NCBI RefSeq assembly: GCF_030325625.1
Contig: NZ_JACAIS010000001.1
Span: 248,001-312,000, forward strand
From: Sphingobacterium sp. N143
GTDB lineage: Bacteria > Bacteroidota > Bacteroidia > Sphingobacteriales > Sphingobacteriaceae
Length of the DNA: 64,000 nucleotides
Reading direction: 5' to 3'
Shown here: positions 53,694-62,980 of the stretch, piece after piece
Layout of the letters: each line of letters starts with the position of its first letter
How positions within the stretch are numbered: position 1 is the stretch's first letter
Translations under genes and position numbers: made by a program
The notes under the pieces: model-generated
The model's database searches: none
Seen by the model: the letters and a program-made list of their open reading frames with translations, nothing else
Told to the model about the DNA's origin: nothing

Positions 53694-54434
53694 TTATTTG
53701 GTAGCGATATAAATGGTACAGATACCGAAGGTCTGTGGCCTTACAATGGTTTCCTCAAATCCAGCCTTCTTATTGATGGCTACAAATTTCTGTCCATCTG
53801 GAAACTGGGCAACTGATTCTGGTAAATATTCATATGCACTGGAATCTTTTGAGAAAAACTTTCCAATGGTTGGAGTAACATATTTGAAATAAAAATTATA
53901 GAGCTGTTTTATCGGGAACTTTTTAGGGTTCGAAAATTCCAGAATAATTGCTTTTCCTCCTGGCTTTAAAACCCGATGGATATCCGACAGACCTTTTTCT
54001 AAATTTTCAAAATTACGAACTCCGAAGGCAACAGTAACCGCATCAAAAGTGTTATCATCAAATTGAAGCCTTTCAGAATCACCCAATTGAACCTCAAATT
54101 GGTGCTCCAGACCTTTGTTCGCTATTTTCTTTTTGGCTACATCAAGCATACCCTGAGAAATATCGACACCAATTATTTTTTTTGGATTTAATATTTTTAT
54201 GGACTCCAGGGCAAAATCGCCGGTTCCTGTTGCTACATCCAACATGAGCTGCGGTTTGATGGATTTTAAGGCATTAATAGCCTTTTTTCGCCATATAATA
54301 TCAATCCCCAAAGACATAAAATGGTTTAAGAAATCGTATGAATGGGAGATATTGTTAAACATATCCGCGACTTGCTTTTTCTTACCGTCATTGGTGTCTT
54401 TATAGGGTTTCAATGTTGATGAATCGTGCGTCAT
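53694..54434 (-). CDS. menG: Demethylmenaquinone methyltransferase
   Basis: Last step of menaquinone synthesis; the UbiE-type enzyme may also act on ubiquinone precursors, which Bacteroidota do not make. 246 residues from ATG 54434 (MTHDSS). Motifs: MFNNISHSYDFLNHFMSLGID, DVATGTGDFAL, GVDISQGMLDVA and AFGVRNFENLEKGL. An upstream ATG at 54449 lies beyond a -7 box (54439-54446, TATATTTG) and is rejected. That box ends 4 nt before the chosen start. Confidence 0.93.
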   Translation of the reverse strand: MTHDSSTLKPYKDTNDGKKKQVADMFNNISHSYDFLNHFMSLGIDIIWRKKAINALKSIKPQLMLDVATGTGDFALESIKILNPKKIIGVDISQGMLDVAKKKIANKGLEHQFEVQLGDSERLQFDDNTFDAVTVAFGVRNFENLEKGLSDIHRVLKPGGKAIILEFSNPKKFPIKQLYNFYFKYVTPTIGKFFSKDSSAYEYLPESVAQFPDGQKFVAINKKAGFEETIVRPQTFGICTIYIATK

Positions 54435-54861
54435 TCTACAAATATACAATATAAGCGTATTTTTTTTGCTTAAACGATGGATTTGTTTTCTACATAAAAT
54501 CGAACCAGTATCGTGTTGCGGACGTCTTCCTTCACACAGGTTAAAAGTAATAAGGCCGTAAAAAACAAAATACAGCGCTCCACTATTTTTGTTAAATGAT
54601 ATTATTCACATTGAAATAAGTTATCCACATTTTTTAACCCGTTGATTTTTAGGTGTCGTTTTTTATTTTCAACATGTTTTCAACATTATGTGTTGAAAAT
54701 TATTTCTGTAAACCCGTGCTCATCAAAGCGTTTTGATTGTTATGTAAAGATCGCCAGATTATGCTGTTTGTAATTCAGCATGGTGGTGAATTTTATTTTT
54801 TATACATTTGTTATCCCATCTTAAATTTAAGGCGGGAAAATTATATTTCTGATATAATATC
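54435..54861. other. 427-bp divergent menG-dnaB gap with DnaA-box-like cluster, candidate oriC
   Basis: Two perfect TTATnCACA boxes on the plus strand (54602-54610 TTATTCACA, 54621-54629 TTATCCACA) and three TTTTCAACA-type 9-mers (54666-54674 and 54677-54685 direct, 54691-54699 inverted) lie within 98 bp. AT-rich stretches flank them (54641-54670, 54787-54812). A box TACATTTG at 54803-54810 may be a dnaB -7 element. The gap is non-coding. Confidence 0.55.
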
Positions 54862-56475
54862 ATGATGAACGAAAGCAATTTTGAAGCGAGCAATACGGAG
54901 AACAATAAACGGGGTAATTATGGGGAACGCCGTACCAAATTAAACAATTTGGTCAGTGGTTTAGGTAAATTACCGCCACAGGCAGTGGATCTTGAAGAGG
55001 CTGTTTTGGGGGCATTGATGCTGGAGAAAAATGCGCTGAGTGAAATTATCGATATTTTAAAACCTGAATCTTTTTATAAAGAGTCCCATCAGAAAATTTT
55101 TGAAGCTATTTTTGGTCTATTTCAAAAAACATCACCAATTGATATTCTGACTGTTACATCAGAACTCAGACGGATGGGTGCATTAGAAATGGTCGGTGGT
55201 GCCTATTATATTACGCAATTAACAGATCGGGTAGTATCGGCAGCCAACATTGAATATCATGCACGTATTATTTCCCAGAAATATATTCAACGGGAATTGA
55301 TCAAAGTTTCGACAGAGATTATTAATAGTTCATATGATGAGACCTCAGACATCTTTGATCTGTTGGATCACGCCGAGAAGAGTTTGTTTGACATTGCGCA
55401 GAACAACTTGAGAAGAGATTCCAGGAAGATGGACGATATTATGCGTGAAGCAATTTCCAATCTGGAGATGTTGCGTGACCGAACAGATGGTTTAACAGGG
55501 GTCCCGTCAGGGCTGACTGCTTTGGATCGTATGACATCCGGATGGCAACCTTCAGATCTTGTGATTATTGCGGCCCGTCCTGCCATGGGGAAAACAGCCT
55601 TCGTATTATCCGTTGCACGTAATGCTGCGGTAGACCATAGCAAGGCTGTAGCGGTATTCTCCTTGGAGATGTCCTCGGTACAGCTTGTGAATCGTCTTAT
55701 TGCAGGAGAAACAGAGATCGAGCAGGAAAAGTTAAAGAAAGGCAACCTTGCGGACCATGAGTGGCAACAGTTGCATTCGCGTATTGGCCGATTGACGGAA
55801 GCTCCAATCATCATAGATGATACACCAGCATTAAACGTTTTTGAATTTAGGGCCAAATGTAGGCGGTTGAAAGCACAATATGATATCCAGATGGTGATTG
55901 TCGATTACCTGCAATTGATGCACGGTAAAGCAGAAGGCAAAGGCGGAGGAAACCGTGAACAAGAGATCGGTAGTATTTCCCGTGCTTTGAAGTCAGTGGC
56001 CAAGGAATTGAATATACCCGTATTGGCCCTGTCGCAGTTGAGTCGTGCGGTAGAATCACGCCCAGGTAACAGTAAACGACCCATGCTATCCGATCTGCGG
56101 GAGTCAGGTTCAATTGAGCAGGATGCGGATATGGTTCTTTTCTTGTACCGACCAGAATACTATGGTTTAACAGAAGATGAGGAAGGCCGTCCAACAGCGG
56201 GAGTAGGTGAGGTTATTATTGCGAAGCACCGTAATGGTGAAACGGGGATTGTTCCGTTACGTTTCGTTGGTAAATTTGTGAAATTTGTCGATCTGGAAGA
56301 TGAATTCTCCGGGATGGGAGGCGGTGACGGCTTTGGCGATGCACCAGCCACGTTTTCTGCTTCAGCTTTAAACCCTTCACCGAATTTTGCAGATGATTTT
56401 GGCGGAGCTGGTTTTAGTGGTGGCATAACTATGCCATCTCGGATGAACGATATGCCAGATGACGCACCTTTCTAA
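54862..56475 (+). CDS. dnaB: Replicative DNA helicase
   Basis: Hexameric helicase of the replication fork. 537 residues: N-terminal domain (about 38-140) for primase and loader contact, linker, and RecA-like domain with Walker A ARPAMGKTAF (238-247), FSLEMSSVQL, VDYLQLMHG, and the arginine-finger segment LSDLRESGSIEQDADMV. A Gly/Ala/Phe-rich tail (about 475-537) is disordered. It begins ATGATG, so the start could be 54862 or 54865. A terminator follows. Confidence 0.97.
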   Translation: MMNESNFEASNTENNKRGNYGERRTKLNNLVSGLGKLPPQAVDLEEAVLGALMLEKNALSEIIDILKPESFYKESHQKIFEAIFGLFQKTSPIDILTVTSELRRMGALEMVGGAYYITQLTDRVVSAANIEYHARIISQKYIQRELIKVSTEIINSSYDETSDIFDLLDHAEKSLFDIAQNNLRRDSRKMDDIMREAISNLEMLRDRTDGLTGVPSGLTALDRMTSGWQPSDLVIIAARPAMGKTAFVLSVARNAAVDHSKAVAVFSLEMSSVQLVNRLIAGETEIEQEKLKKGNLADHEWQQLHSRIGRLTEAPIIIDDTPALNVFEFRAKCRRLKAQYDIQMVIVDYLQLMHGKAEGKGGGNREQEIGSISRALKSVAKELNIPVLALSQLSRAVESRPGNSKRPMLSDLRESGSIEQDADMVLFLYRPEYYGLTEDEEGRPTAGVGEVIIAKHRNGETGIVPLRFVGKFVKFVDLEDEFSGMGGGDGFGDAPATFSASALNPSPNFADDFGGAGFSGGITMPSRMNDMPDDAPF

Positions 56476-56500
56476 TCAAATATTATAAAATTCAGTATAG

Positions 56501-56533
56501 AAAAAAAGCCGAAATCATATTTCGGCTTTTTTT
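56501..56533. terminator. Terminator between dnaB and the DUF3078 gene
   Basis: AAAAAAAGCCGAAA (56501-56514) / TTTCGGCTTTTTTT (56520-56533), perfect 14-bp stem, both directions. Confidence 0.92.
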
Positions 56534-56598
56534 CTGTTTAAAGTTTACAGGTTAAGTGATGTTGCTTTATACCATAAGCAAGGGGACAACAGAAGTAA

Positions 56599-57504
56599 TT
56601 AGAACTTATAAGTTACCCCAGCACCAACAATCTGTCTGATCTGAAGGGCAGAATTTCTTTTTCCAATCTCTTTACCCTCTTCAATGATTGGAATAGCCGT
56701 GTTGTCATCGTACACCATTTGTACACCCGCATTGACTGTAATGAACCTATTTACCTTCATGAAAAGATTAGCGGTGTAGTCGATATCAATATTCTGCGGT
56801 TTTTCCAGGTAATTTGAATATAATTTCAGGATATTTTCAAAAGATACGTTCTCCATCAAATTGACTTTGTAGTAGGCGTCGAAAGAAGCTCCAAACTCAG
56901 TTCGTACTTTTTTGCCTGGGTCCACGCCATATCGTGTCGAAAGGAGGGTATCGCTGACAAAGACAAATCTTAATGCAGCAGGGGATAAGTTAAATCTCAA
57001 GTTGTCTGACTTTTTATAGGCAAAACCCGGTCCGAAACTCAGGTATGCTGGGGCAAGAAATCTTGAAATACGTTCTTTAGGTGTTTGGGTATAGTCATAA
57101 CCATCTGCAAATTGGGTATTAAAGTTCAGGAAAAAAGTATATAACCAATACTGAGATGCTTGATGACCTAATAAACTGTTCAGTACCAATCTATCATCGT
57201 TTTTGCGCCAATCCGATTCTTTTTGAAACGTGAGACCATAGGCTGCCAAAACTTTGTTGTCCCAGGACCATTTATCTTTTTTATAATTGAAATCGTAATT
57301 GAGGGTTAGATTTCCTGAAAATGAATTAACACCCCCTGCAGCCCAATTGGAAAATGAACTTTGGTTGATTAAGAAAGTGTTTTCACCTTTAATAGTCCAT
57401 GTTTTCGTGCTGTCGATTGGAGTTTCGGTAGGAGCTTCCTGGCTGAAGCTTCGGTAGCTGATTAAACTTAAGGCAATTAGAAAGATAGATTTTATTTTTT
57501 TCAT
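56599..57504 (-). CDS. DUF3078 outer-membrane beta-barrel protein
   Basis: 301 residues with a signal peptide (about 1-21). The rest is a series of amphipathic strands ending in Phe (VGAGVTYKF), as in outer-membrane barrels of Bacteroidota. WTIKGENTFLINQSSFSNWAAGGVNSFSGNL is the DUF3078 hallmark. Function unknown. A possible -7 box CAAAAATA (57533-57540, reverse TATTTTTG) lies upstream. Confidence 0.88.
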   Translation of the reverse strand: MKKIKSIFLIALSLISYRSFSQEAPTETPIDSTKTWTIKGENTFLINQSSFSNWAAGGVNSFSGNLTLNYDFNYKKDKWSWDNKVLAAYGLTFQKESDWRKNDDRLVLNSLLGHQASQYWLYTFFLNFNTQFADGYDYTQTPKERISRFLAPAYLSFGPGFAYKKSDNLRFNLSPAALRFVFVSDTLLSTRYGVDPGKKVRTEFGASFDAYYKVNLMENVSFENILKLYSNYLEKPQNIDIDYTANLFMKVNRFITVNAGVQMVYDDNTAIPIIEEGKEIGKRNSALQIRQIVGAGVTYKF

Positions 57505-57737
57505 ATTAAAAAGTTGTGGTTTGCGTATGTAGCAAAAATAAATGTTTATAACTAAACGAATAAATTTGTTTATTGTTTTGCGGTTTTTTATTTACTTATA
57601 TATTAAATAAAATGAGAACTTTGTTTCTTGGGGAATGGCTGAGCCAAAGGGAGAGGTCGTTGTAGCGGCTTGATCATCCCCAGTTGAGATAAATACCTTA
57701 ATAGAAGATGGATAGATGTTAAATAAAACATGTACTG

Positions 57738-58211
57738 ATGAAAATAACACTACTTTGTATTGGAAAAACTGATGATAAATACTTGATTGAAGGAATCGAA
57801 AAATATATCAAAAGATTAAAGTTTTATGTGAATTTCAATATGCTGGTAATCCCGGATATCAAAAATAGTAAAAACCTGTCGGAAGATCAGCAAAAGGATA
57901 AGGAGGCTATTTTGATCCTAAAACAATTGCAGCCTCAAGATCTGGTGATCCTATTGGATGAATTCGGAAAGGAATTCCGTTCATTGGATTTTTCAGCCTA
58001 TTTAGAAAAAATGATGGTTAATAGCGTACAGCATATGGTGTTCATTATCGGTGGTCCATATGGTTTTGATCAAAAGATTTACGACCGTGCACATTCAAAA
58101 ATGTCATTGTCAAAGATGACATTCTCGCACCAGATGATCCGTTTATTTTTTATCGAGCAGCTTTATCGCGCATTTTCCATCATGAAAGGAGAACCTTACC
58201 ATCATGAATAA
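57738..58211 (+). CDS. rlmH: 23S rRNA pseudouridine-1915 N3-methyltransferase
   Basis: 157 residues, SPOUT fold. MKITLLCIGKTDDKYL, the SAM-knot FIIGGPYGFDQ (about 103-113) and the C-terminal LSKMTFSHQMIRLFFIEQLYRAFSI are standard. It acts on the mature 70S ribosome. A small membrane-protein gene follows at 45 bp. Confidence 0.96.
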   Translation: MKITLLCIGKTDDKYLIEGIEKYIKRLKFYVNFNMLVIPDIKNSKNLSEDQQKDKEAILILKQLQPQDLVILLDEFGKEFRSLDFSAYLEKMMVNSVQHMVFIIGGPYGFDQKIYDRAHSKMSLSKMTFSHQMIRLFFIEQLYRAFSIMKGEPYHHE

Positions 58212-58256
58212 TATGGAAAAAAGTCCGTAACTTCATCTTTAATTAAAAACAGACTT

Positions 58257-58385
58257 ATGAATTTGCCGAACAAACGTGATTATCACTATAAAAGTGATGA
58301 AGGAGAGAAAAATAGCCAGCGGAATAAATACATTATGATCGCATGTATCATCATCGTGATTCTATTGGCCTTGTATTTTGCGTAA
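58257..58385 (+). CDS. Tiny membrane protein
   Basis: 42-codon gene: a charged N-terminal part (NLPNKRDYHYKSDEGEKNSQ) and a single hydrophobic helix at 25-42 (YIMIACIIIVILLALYFA). Follows rlmH on the same strand. Family unknown. Confidence 0.6.
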   Translation: MNLPNKRDYHYKSDEGEKNSQRNKYIMIACIIIVILLALYFA

Positions 58386-58792
58386 TGGATACCCTCTGTT
58401 ACGGAATAAGCAAAAGAATAAATCTCTTACTTAATATCCGTATGGAGGATATCAGCAGATGATTTTTAAAAAATTTAGTGAAATGTTTTAATGTAAGAAC
58501 GCTTAATTCTTGGGGGAAGTCTGGCAGTTTTTGCGCGTTCTTTTTGGGTTGGTGTTGTTGACAAATCCCCAGTTGGTCATATAGAATGATAAGGGATTGA
58601 TTGCTAATAATTTTTTCATTTTTTCTTTTTTTACCATATATTAATTTGTTGATACAGGAGTTATAGATCAACAATCAAGCCAAACTCCTTTACCTATCAG
58701 GTTTGCTTTATGGTATTACTTTGAAATGAGATACATTGAGGTTATCTGACATTAAAAAAGTAGCTCCAATGTTGGAGCTACTTTTTTAATGT
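58386..58792. other. 407-bp gap, two hairpins
   Basis: Apart from two hairpins the stretch holds no gene I can support. AAGAACGC (58495-58502) pairs with GCGTTCTT (58535-58542) across a 32-nt loop, followed by TTT. The second is the strong terminator at 58754-58787. A minus-strand frame of 91 codons (58399-58674) looks like chance. Confidence 0.5.
58754..58787. terminator. Terminator of the PQQ-type dehydrogenase gene
   Basis: AAAAAAGTAGCTCCAA (58754-58769) / TTGGAGCTACTTTTTT (58772-58787), 16 bp with a 2-nt loop. It stands just after the minus-strand gene stop. Confidence 0.93.
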
Positions 58793-60046
58793 TTATTTTT
58801 TATCTATTTTATAGAGTTTTCCGATATCAGTTATCGCATACAGTGCGCCATCTTTTCCTTGTGTGATATCCCTAAACCGCTGTCCCTCATTGCCGAGCAA
58901 GCGTTCTTCGCCAACTACTTTGTTATCTTTTAAGATAATCCGGGCAATATGGGTGCTACTCAGTCCACAGATGAACAGGTTGTTTTTCCATTCAGGAATA
59001 TTTTGGCCGGTATAAAAGGTGATTCCACTTGGCGATAACACGGGGTCCCAATAATAAACAGGCTGTTCCAGGCCTTCCTTTTGTTGTATGCCCTCACCAA
59101 CCCGATCACCTTTGTATTCTATGCCATAGGTGATGGTTGGCCAACCATAGTTTTTACCGGCCTGGATTCTATTCAATTCATCCCCGCCACGTGGACCAAA
59201 TTCCGTTTCCCATAAATCTCCTGTTTCAGGGTGTAACGCTAGCCCCTGTGGGTTACGATGTCCATAACTGTAAATTTCAGGACGCACATTTGATTGGCCT
59301 ATAAATGGATTTCCCGGGGCAGGCTGCCCATCTTTGGTAATACGTAAGATTTTTCCCAAAGCTGCATTTAAATCCTGCGCCAAAGGTCTTGTTTCTAAAT
59401 CCGAGCGTTCCCCGGTACTAAAGATAATATTTCCCTCTTTGTCAAAAACGATACGTCCACCATAATGCAGGTTACCTTTATGTGCTGGTGTTGCTTGATA
59501 AATGACCTTAGCATCCTCAATTGATTTTTCATCTGCCGAAAGCTTACCTTTTGCAACAGCCGTTAAAGTGCCCGAAGGTGTATTGTCCGAAAATACCCAA
59601 TAAACCATACGGTTGGACTCAAAATCTGGATCCAGCTTCAGTCCAAGCAATCCACCTTGGCCGCTACTATTTACTGCTGGTAGCCCCTTGATAGGCTCAC
59701 TTAATTTTCCATCTGTACCGGCAATGCGTAAATCGCCTTCTTTTTCAGTAATTAAAAACCTACCGTCAGGTAACGAAACAATTCCCCATGGGGATTTTAA
59801 TCCTTCGGCTATTACTTTACCTTCATAAGCAGTGCTGGTTTTTGCGCCAGCTATTCGAGTCTGCCCATTAAAGGCTGGCTTGTAATCCGAATTTGGTTTC
59901 TGTGTTTCCACTGGTGGATAACTTGTCGTATCCGGAGCTGTGCTGGCAGTACTGTCTGAACTAGAATTTGAGTTCGCCTGGTTAGAATTGCATGCTGTCA
60001 ATCCTAACGATATTGCTATAAGGCTTAGTGTCAGTTTGGTTTTCAT
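58793..60046 (-). CDS. PQQ-dependent aldose sugar dehydrogenase-like lipoprotein
   Basis: 417 residues: lipoprotein signal (LIAISLGLTAC, Cys19), a Ser/Asn/Thr-rich linker (about 20-55), and a six-bladed beta-propeller of the soluble glucose dehydrogenase family. PWGIVSLPDGRFLITEKEGDL, GYRNPQ-like GHRNPQGLALHPETGDLWETEFGPRGGDELN and GENYGWP-like KNYGWP are typical. Catalytic His in HYGGR may be kept. Oxidises sugars in the periplasm if PQQ is present. Confidence 0.9.
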   Translation of the reverse strand: MKTKLTLSLIAISLGLTACNSNQANSNSSSDSTASTAPDTTSYPPVETQKPNSDYKPAFNGQTRIAGAKTSTAYEGKVIAEGLKSPWGIVSLPDGRFLITEKEGDLRIAGTDGKLSEPIKGLPAVNSSGQGGLLGLKLDPDFESNRMVYWVFSDNTPSGTLTAVAKGKLSADEKSIEDAKVIYQATPAHKGNLHYGGRIVFDKEGNIIFSTGERSDLETRPLAQDLNAALGKILRITKDGQPAPGNPFIGQSNVRPEIYSYGHRNPQGLALHPETGDLWETEFGPRGGDELNRIQAGKNYGWPTITYGIEYKGDRVGEGIQQKEGLEQPVYYWDPVLSPSGITFYTGQNIPEWKNNLFICGLSSTHIARIILKDNKVVGEERLLGNEGQRFRDITQGKDGALYAITDIGKLYKIDKK

Positions 60047-60173
60047 TGTTAATGACTTGTTTAGTCTGGTTGTCAGTTTGAAGATATTAAAAAATAACGA
60101 GATGTCATTTTATCGAATGTAATAAATTTACTATAATATATTAAATAGAAAACTGAAAAAATAAGGCAAGAGG

Positions 60174-60419
60174 TTATTTTCCCTCCAGGCAATGGTTGAG
60201 AATTTGCTGAAGTTCTTTATCCTTATTTACATAATAATCACTGACATCTAATACAGTATTCGTGTTTAAATTATAGATGCATACTGGGATATAATTTGGC
60301 TGTGCAGAAGTTTCAAAAGTCTTGAAATAATCGGAGCTTTCCTGAATACTTGAAAACTCCTTTGATTCACAGTGCTGTGTATCTGGATTATATGCTATGG
60401 TTATAAAATTCTTTTTCAT
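60174..60419 (-). CDS. Hypothetical short protein
   Basis: 81 residues, soluble, no signal peptide, mixed acidic composition (TQHCESKEFSSIQESSDYFKTF and DVSDYYVNKDKELQQIL). I do not recognise it. It lies in the same direction as murI, 70 bp after the murI stop, and may be cotranscribed. Confidence 0.6.
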   Translation of the reverse strand: MKKNFITIAYNPDTQHCESKEFSSIQESSDYFKTFETSAQPNYIPVCIYNLNTNTVLDVSDYYVNKDKELQQILNHCLEGK

Positions 60420-60489
60420 GTTGCCCTCCTTTACCTACAATAACGAAAGGAAAGTAGCAAAAGTTTTAAGAATTATTGCTTTTACGATT

Positions 60490-61314
60490 TTAAACACTGA
60501 TGTGACTCGCATCAACAGGCTTACCAAAAAATATTTTTGCTTTATTTTCAAAGTCCCTTGGATCGTCTGTTGTATAGAAAGCCAATAGTCCTTTTTTGGA
60601 ACAAGAGTTTTCTATTTCAACATGCCTATTGAGATATTCTTTTAAGCTTTTTGCGACAATTGGGCCCTGCGAAATGATGCGAATATGGTTTGGTACGTAT
60701 TTTTCAATCACAGGAAGCAGGAGGGGGTAATGTGTACAGGCTAATACAATTGTATCAATCTCATCGGACTGTTTGAGCAATTCCTGGATATCTTTCTCCA
60801 CAAAATAATGAGCACCTTCTGTATTGATTTCATTATTTTCTACCAATGGCACCCAAAATGGGCAGTCGTGCTGAAACACCTCAATTTCTGGATGGAATTT
60901 CTGTATTTCAATCTTATAAGATTCAGAATTTACTGTTCCTGTCGTTGCGAGAATACCGATTTTTTTTGTTTCAGTATAATTATGGATGATTTCGGTCGTT
61001 GGCCTAATGACACCCAGCACTTTTTTCCCAGGAGGAAGGTCATTTTGTTGAATTGTTCTCAAGGCTTTTGCAGAAGCCGTATTACAAGCCAGGATGACAA
61101 GATTGCAGCCCAAATCAAATAGTTTAAAAACACATTGTTTGGTGTAATTATAAACAGTTTCGAAAGATCTGGTGCCATAAGGCACGCGTGCATTGTCGCC
61201 TAGATAAATATAATCATATTGTGGAAGCAGTTGCTGGATCTCTTTAAATACGGAAAGCCCACCATAACCAGAGTCGAAAATACCAATAGGACCTGAAGTC
61301 GATATATTATCCAT
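60490..61314 (-). CDS. murI: Glutamate racemase
   Basis: Makes D-glutamate for peptidoglycan. 274 residues with IGIFDSGYGGLSVF (Asp14, Ser15), catalytic Cys77 in LACNTASA and Cys193 in LACTHYPL, and GDNARVPYG. A perfect inverted repeat lies 6 nt before its ATG, which may control its expression. Confidence 0.95.
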   Translation of the reverse strand: MDNISTSGPIGIFDSGYGGLSVFKEIQQLLPQYDYIYLGDNARVPYGTRSFETVYNYTKQCVFKLFDLGCNLVILACNTASAKALRTIQQNDLPPGKKVLGVIRPTTEIIHNYTETKKIGILATTGTVNSESYKIEIQKFHPEIEVFQHDCPFWVPLVENNEINTEGAHYFVEKDIQELLKQSDEIDTIVLACTHYPLLLPVIEKYVPNHIRIISQGPIVAKSLKEYLNRHVEIENSCSKKGLLAFYTTDDPRDFENKAKIFFGKPVDASHISV

Positions 61315-61320
61315 AGCGCA

Positions 61321-61348
61321 ATGTTATAAGTTACCGTACTTATAACAT
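61321..61348 (-). promoter_or_regulatory. Perfect inverted repeat just before murI
   Basis: ATGTTATAAGT (61321-61331) and ACTTATAACAT (61338-61348), 11 bp with 6-nt spacer. A third GTTATAAG is at 61353-61360. It sits in the 54-bp gap between the GH125 stop and the murI ATG. Confidence 0.6.
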
Positions 61349-61368
61349 CGCGTTATAAGATTCGGTTG

Positions 61369-62784
61369 TTATTGAAGCAAAGATGGTTTCTCTTTGTATA
61401 TTTTCCAAATTAATTCGCCAAATAATGTATTAGTCCATGCGAACCAATGTCTTGTGAATTTTTTTGGATCATTTTTATGGAAAGATTCATGCATGAATCC
61501 TGTCTCACCATGCGTTTTGATCAACATTTTGATGCAATGACGAATTTCCTCATCATTTGACGAAGTTTGGGCACGCATAATGATCGACATTGGCCAAATC
61601 ATATCACGGCCGATATGTGGGCCACCGATACCCTCTGCTGCGGTCCCTTTGAAGAAAAAAGGATTTTTTTCAGATAGAACAAATTTGCGGGTACGTTGAT
61701 AGATTTCATCATTTACATCGACAGCGCCTAAATAGGGAAGGGCCAATAAACTCGGTATATTGGCATCATCCATCATTAAATGACTTGAAAAACCATCGAC
61801 TTCAAAAGCATATATTTTTCCCAAATTGGGATGATCTATGATTCCATATGTATTTACGGCAGTTTCCACTTCGGCAGCGAGTGATTCCATTTTTGTGGCA
61901 AGAGCTTGCTCATTTTTAACTTTCCTGAGTATTTCAGCGGATTGTCTGAGACTGACAATGGCAAACAAATTAGAAGGGATCAAAAATGAAAAAATAGTGG
62001 AATCATCCGAAGGTCTAAAACTGGAACAAATTAGGCCTACCGGATTGACTGGGTAGCCATATCCATCGACCTGTAGCGTGTCAGAGCCCCTTGATGTGGT
62101 TCGTTCAAATTTATAAGGACCTAGATTATCTTTACGTTGCTGCTCTACAAATGTTTGGTAGATTTTGTGCTGAGCTTCGAGCCACTCTTCGTTAAAAGGA
62201 CTGCTGTCGCCTGTTTCTTTCCAATAATGGTAAGCCAGTCGGATAGGATAACATAGTGAGTCGATTTCCCATTTCCTTTCGTGTATGCCAGGCTTCATAT
62301 CGGTATGATCACTAAACCATTCTCCTTTTTTGGTAGGGTCGTTGTAAAATGCATTTGCATAAGGATCAATATTGATACATTTGCTTTGCTTCTGTATTAA
62401 GCCGACAATCAGGTCCTGCAATTTTTTGTCTTTCTTCATAAAAGGTAAATAGGGCCACACCTGGGCGCTACTGTCCCTTAGCCACATGGCATCTATATCA
62501 CCCGTGATCACATAGGTGTAATTTCGGCCATTCTGCACATACGGAAATACGGTTGTATCCAGCGTATTTGGAAAACAATTGTTAAATAACCAGGCCAGTT
62601 CCTTGTCTTTTACATTTTTCTGAAATTCTACAATAGCATCTTCGATTACTTTACTGGAAAAAAGCCTTTTCTCCTTGGGGGTACGTACTGTAGGAAAAGA
62701 ATGTTCCTGAGCAAAAGAAAATTTGCTTGTGAGCGCTCCTGCCGTTAACAAGGTTGCGTTTTGGATAAATGTTCTGCGTTTCAT
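61369..62784 (-). CDS. GH125 exo-alpha-1,6-mannosidase, exported
   Basis: 471 residues of the glycoside hydrolase family 125 (DUF1237) type: exported by a signal (RRTFIQNATLLTAGALTSKFSFA, first 25 residues, twin-Arg start), with TGDIDAMWLRDSSAQVWPYLPF, INIDPYANAFY, WEIDSLCYPIRLAYHYWKETG and FHKNDPKKFTRHWFAWTNTLFGELI. It removes alpha-1,6-mannose from glycans, probably in the periplasm. It is upstream of murI on the same strand. Confidence 0.92.
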   Translation of the reverse strand: MKRRTFIQNATLLTAGALTSKFSFAQEHSFPTVRTPKEKRLFSSKVIEDAIVEFQKNVKDKELAWLFNNCFPNTLDTTVFPYVQNGRNYTYVITGDIDAMWLRDSSAQVWPYLPFMKKDKKLQDLIVGLIQKQSKCINIDPYANAFYNDPTKKGEWFSDHTDMKPGIHERKWEIDSLCYPIRLAYHYWKETGDSSPFNEEWLEAQHKIYQTFVEQQRKDNLGPYKFERTTSRGSDTLQVDGYGYPVNPVGLICSSFRPSDDSTIFSFLIPSNLFAIVSLRQSAEILRKVKNEQALATKMESLAAEVETAVNTYGIIDHPNLGKIYAFEVDGFSSHLMMDDANIPSLLALPYLGAVDVNDEIYQRTRKFVLSEKNPFFFKGTAAEGIGGPHIGRDMIWPMSIIMRAQTSSNDEEIRHCIKMLIKTHGETGFMHESFHKNDPKKFTRHWFAWTNTLFGELIWKIYKEKPSLLQ

Positions 62785-62980
62785 GGGTTTAAGGACCGTT
62801 ATTTTGTTATATAGGGTTATTTATTAAAATGCAAGATATAAATATTTTTGAATATAAGGAACAGCAAATACGATTTAGCATTATAAAATTGACTGAAGAT
62901 GTTAATAAAGTCATTTTTATTCGGTTAATTTGCAGTTAGGAATACATTTTGCTAGAAAAAATAATCTTTGAAATAATTTT

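Noticed and set aside
58399..58674. Minus-strand frame of 91 codons
   Set aside because: No recognisable pattern, odd composition, overlaps a hairpin; no promoter or ribosome site.
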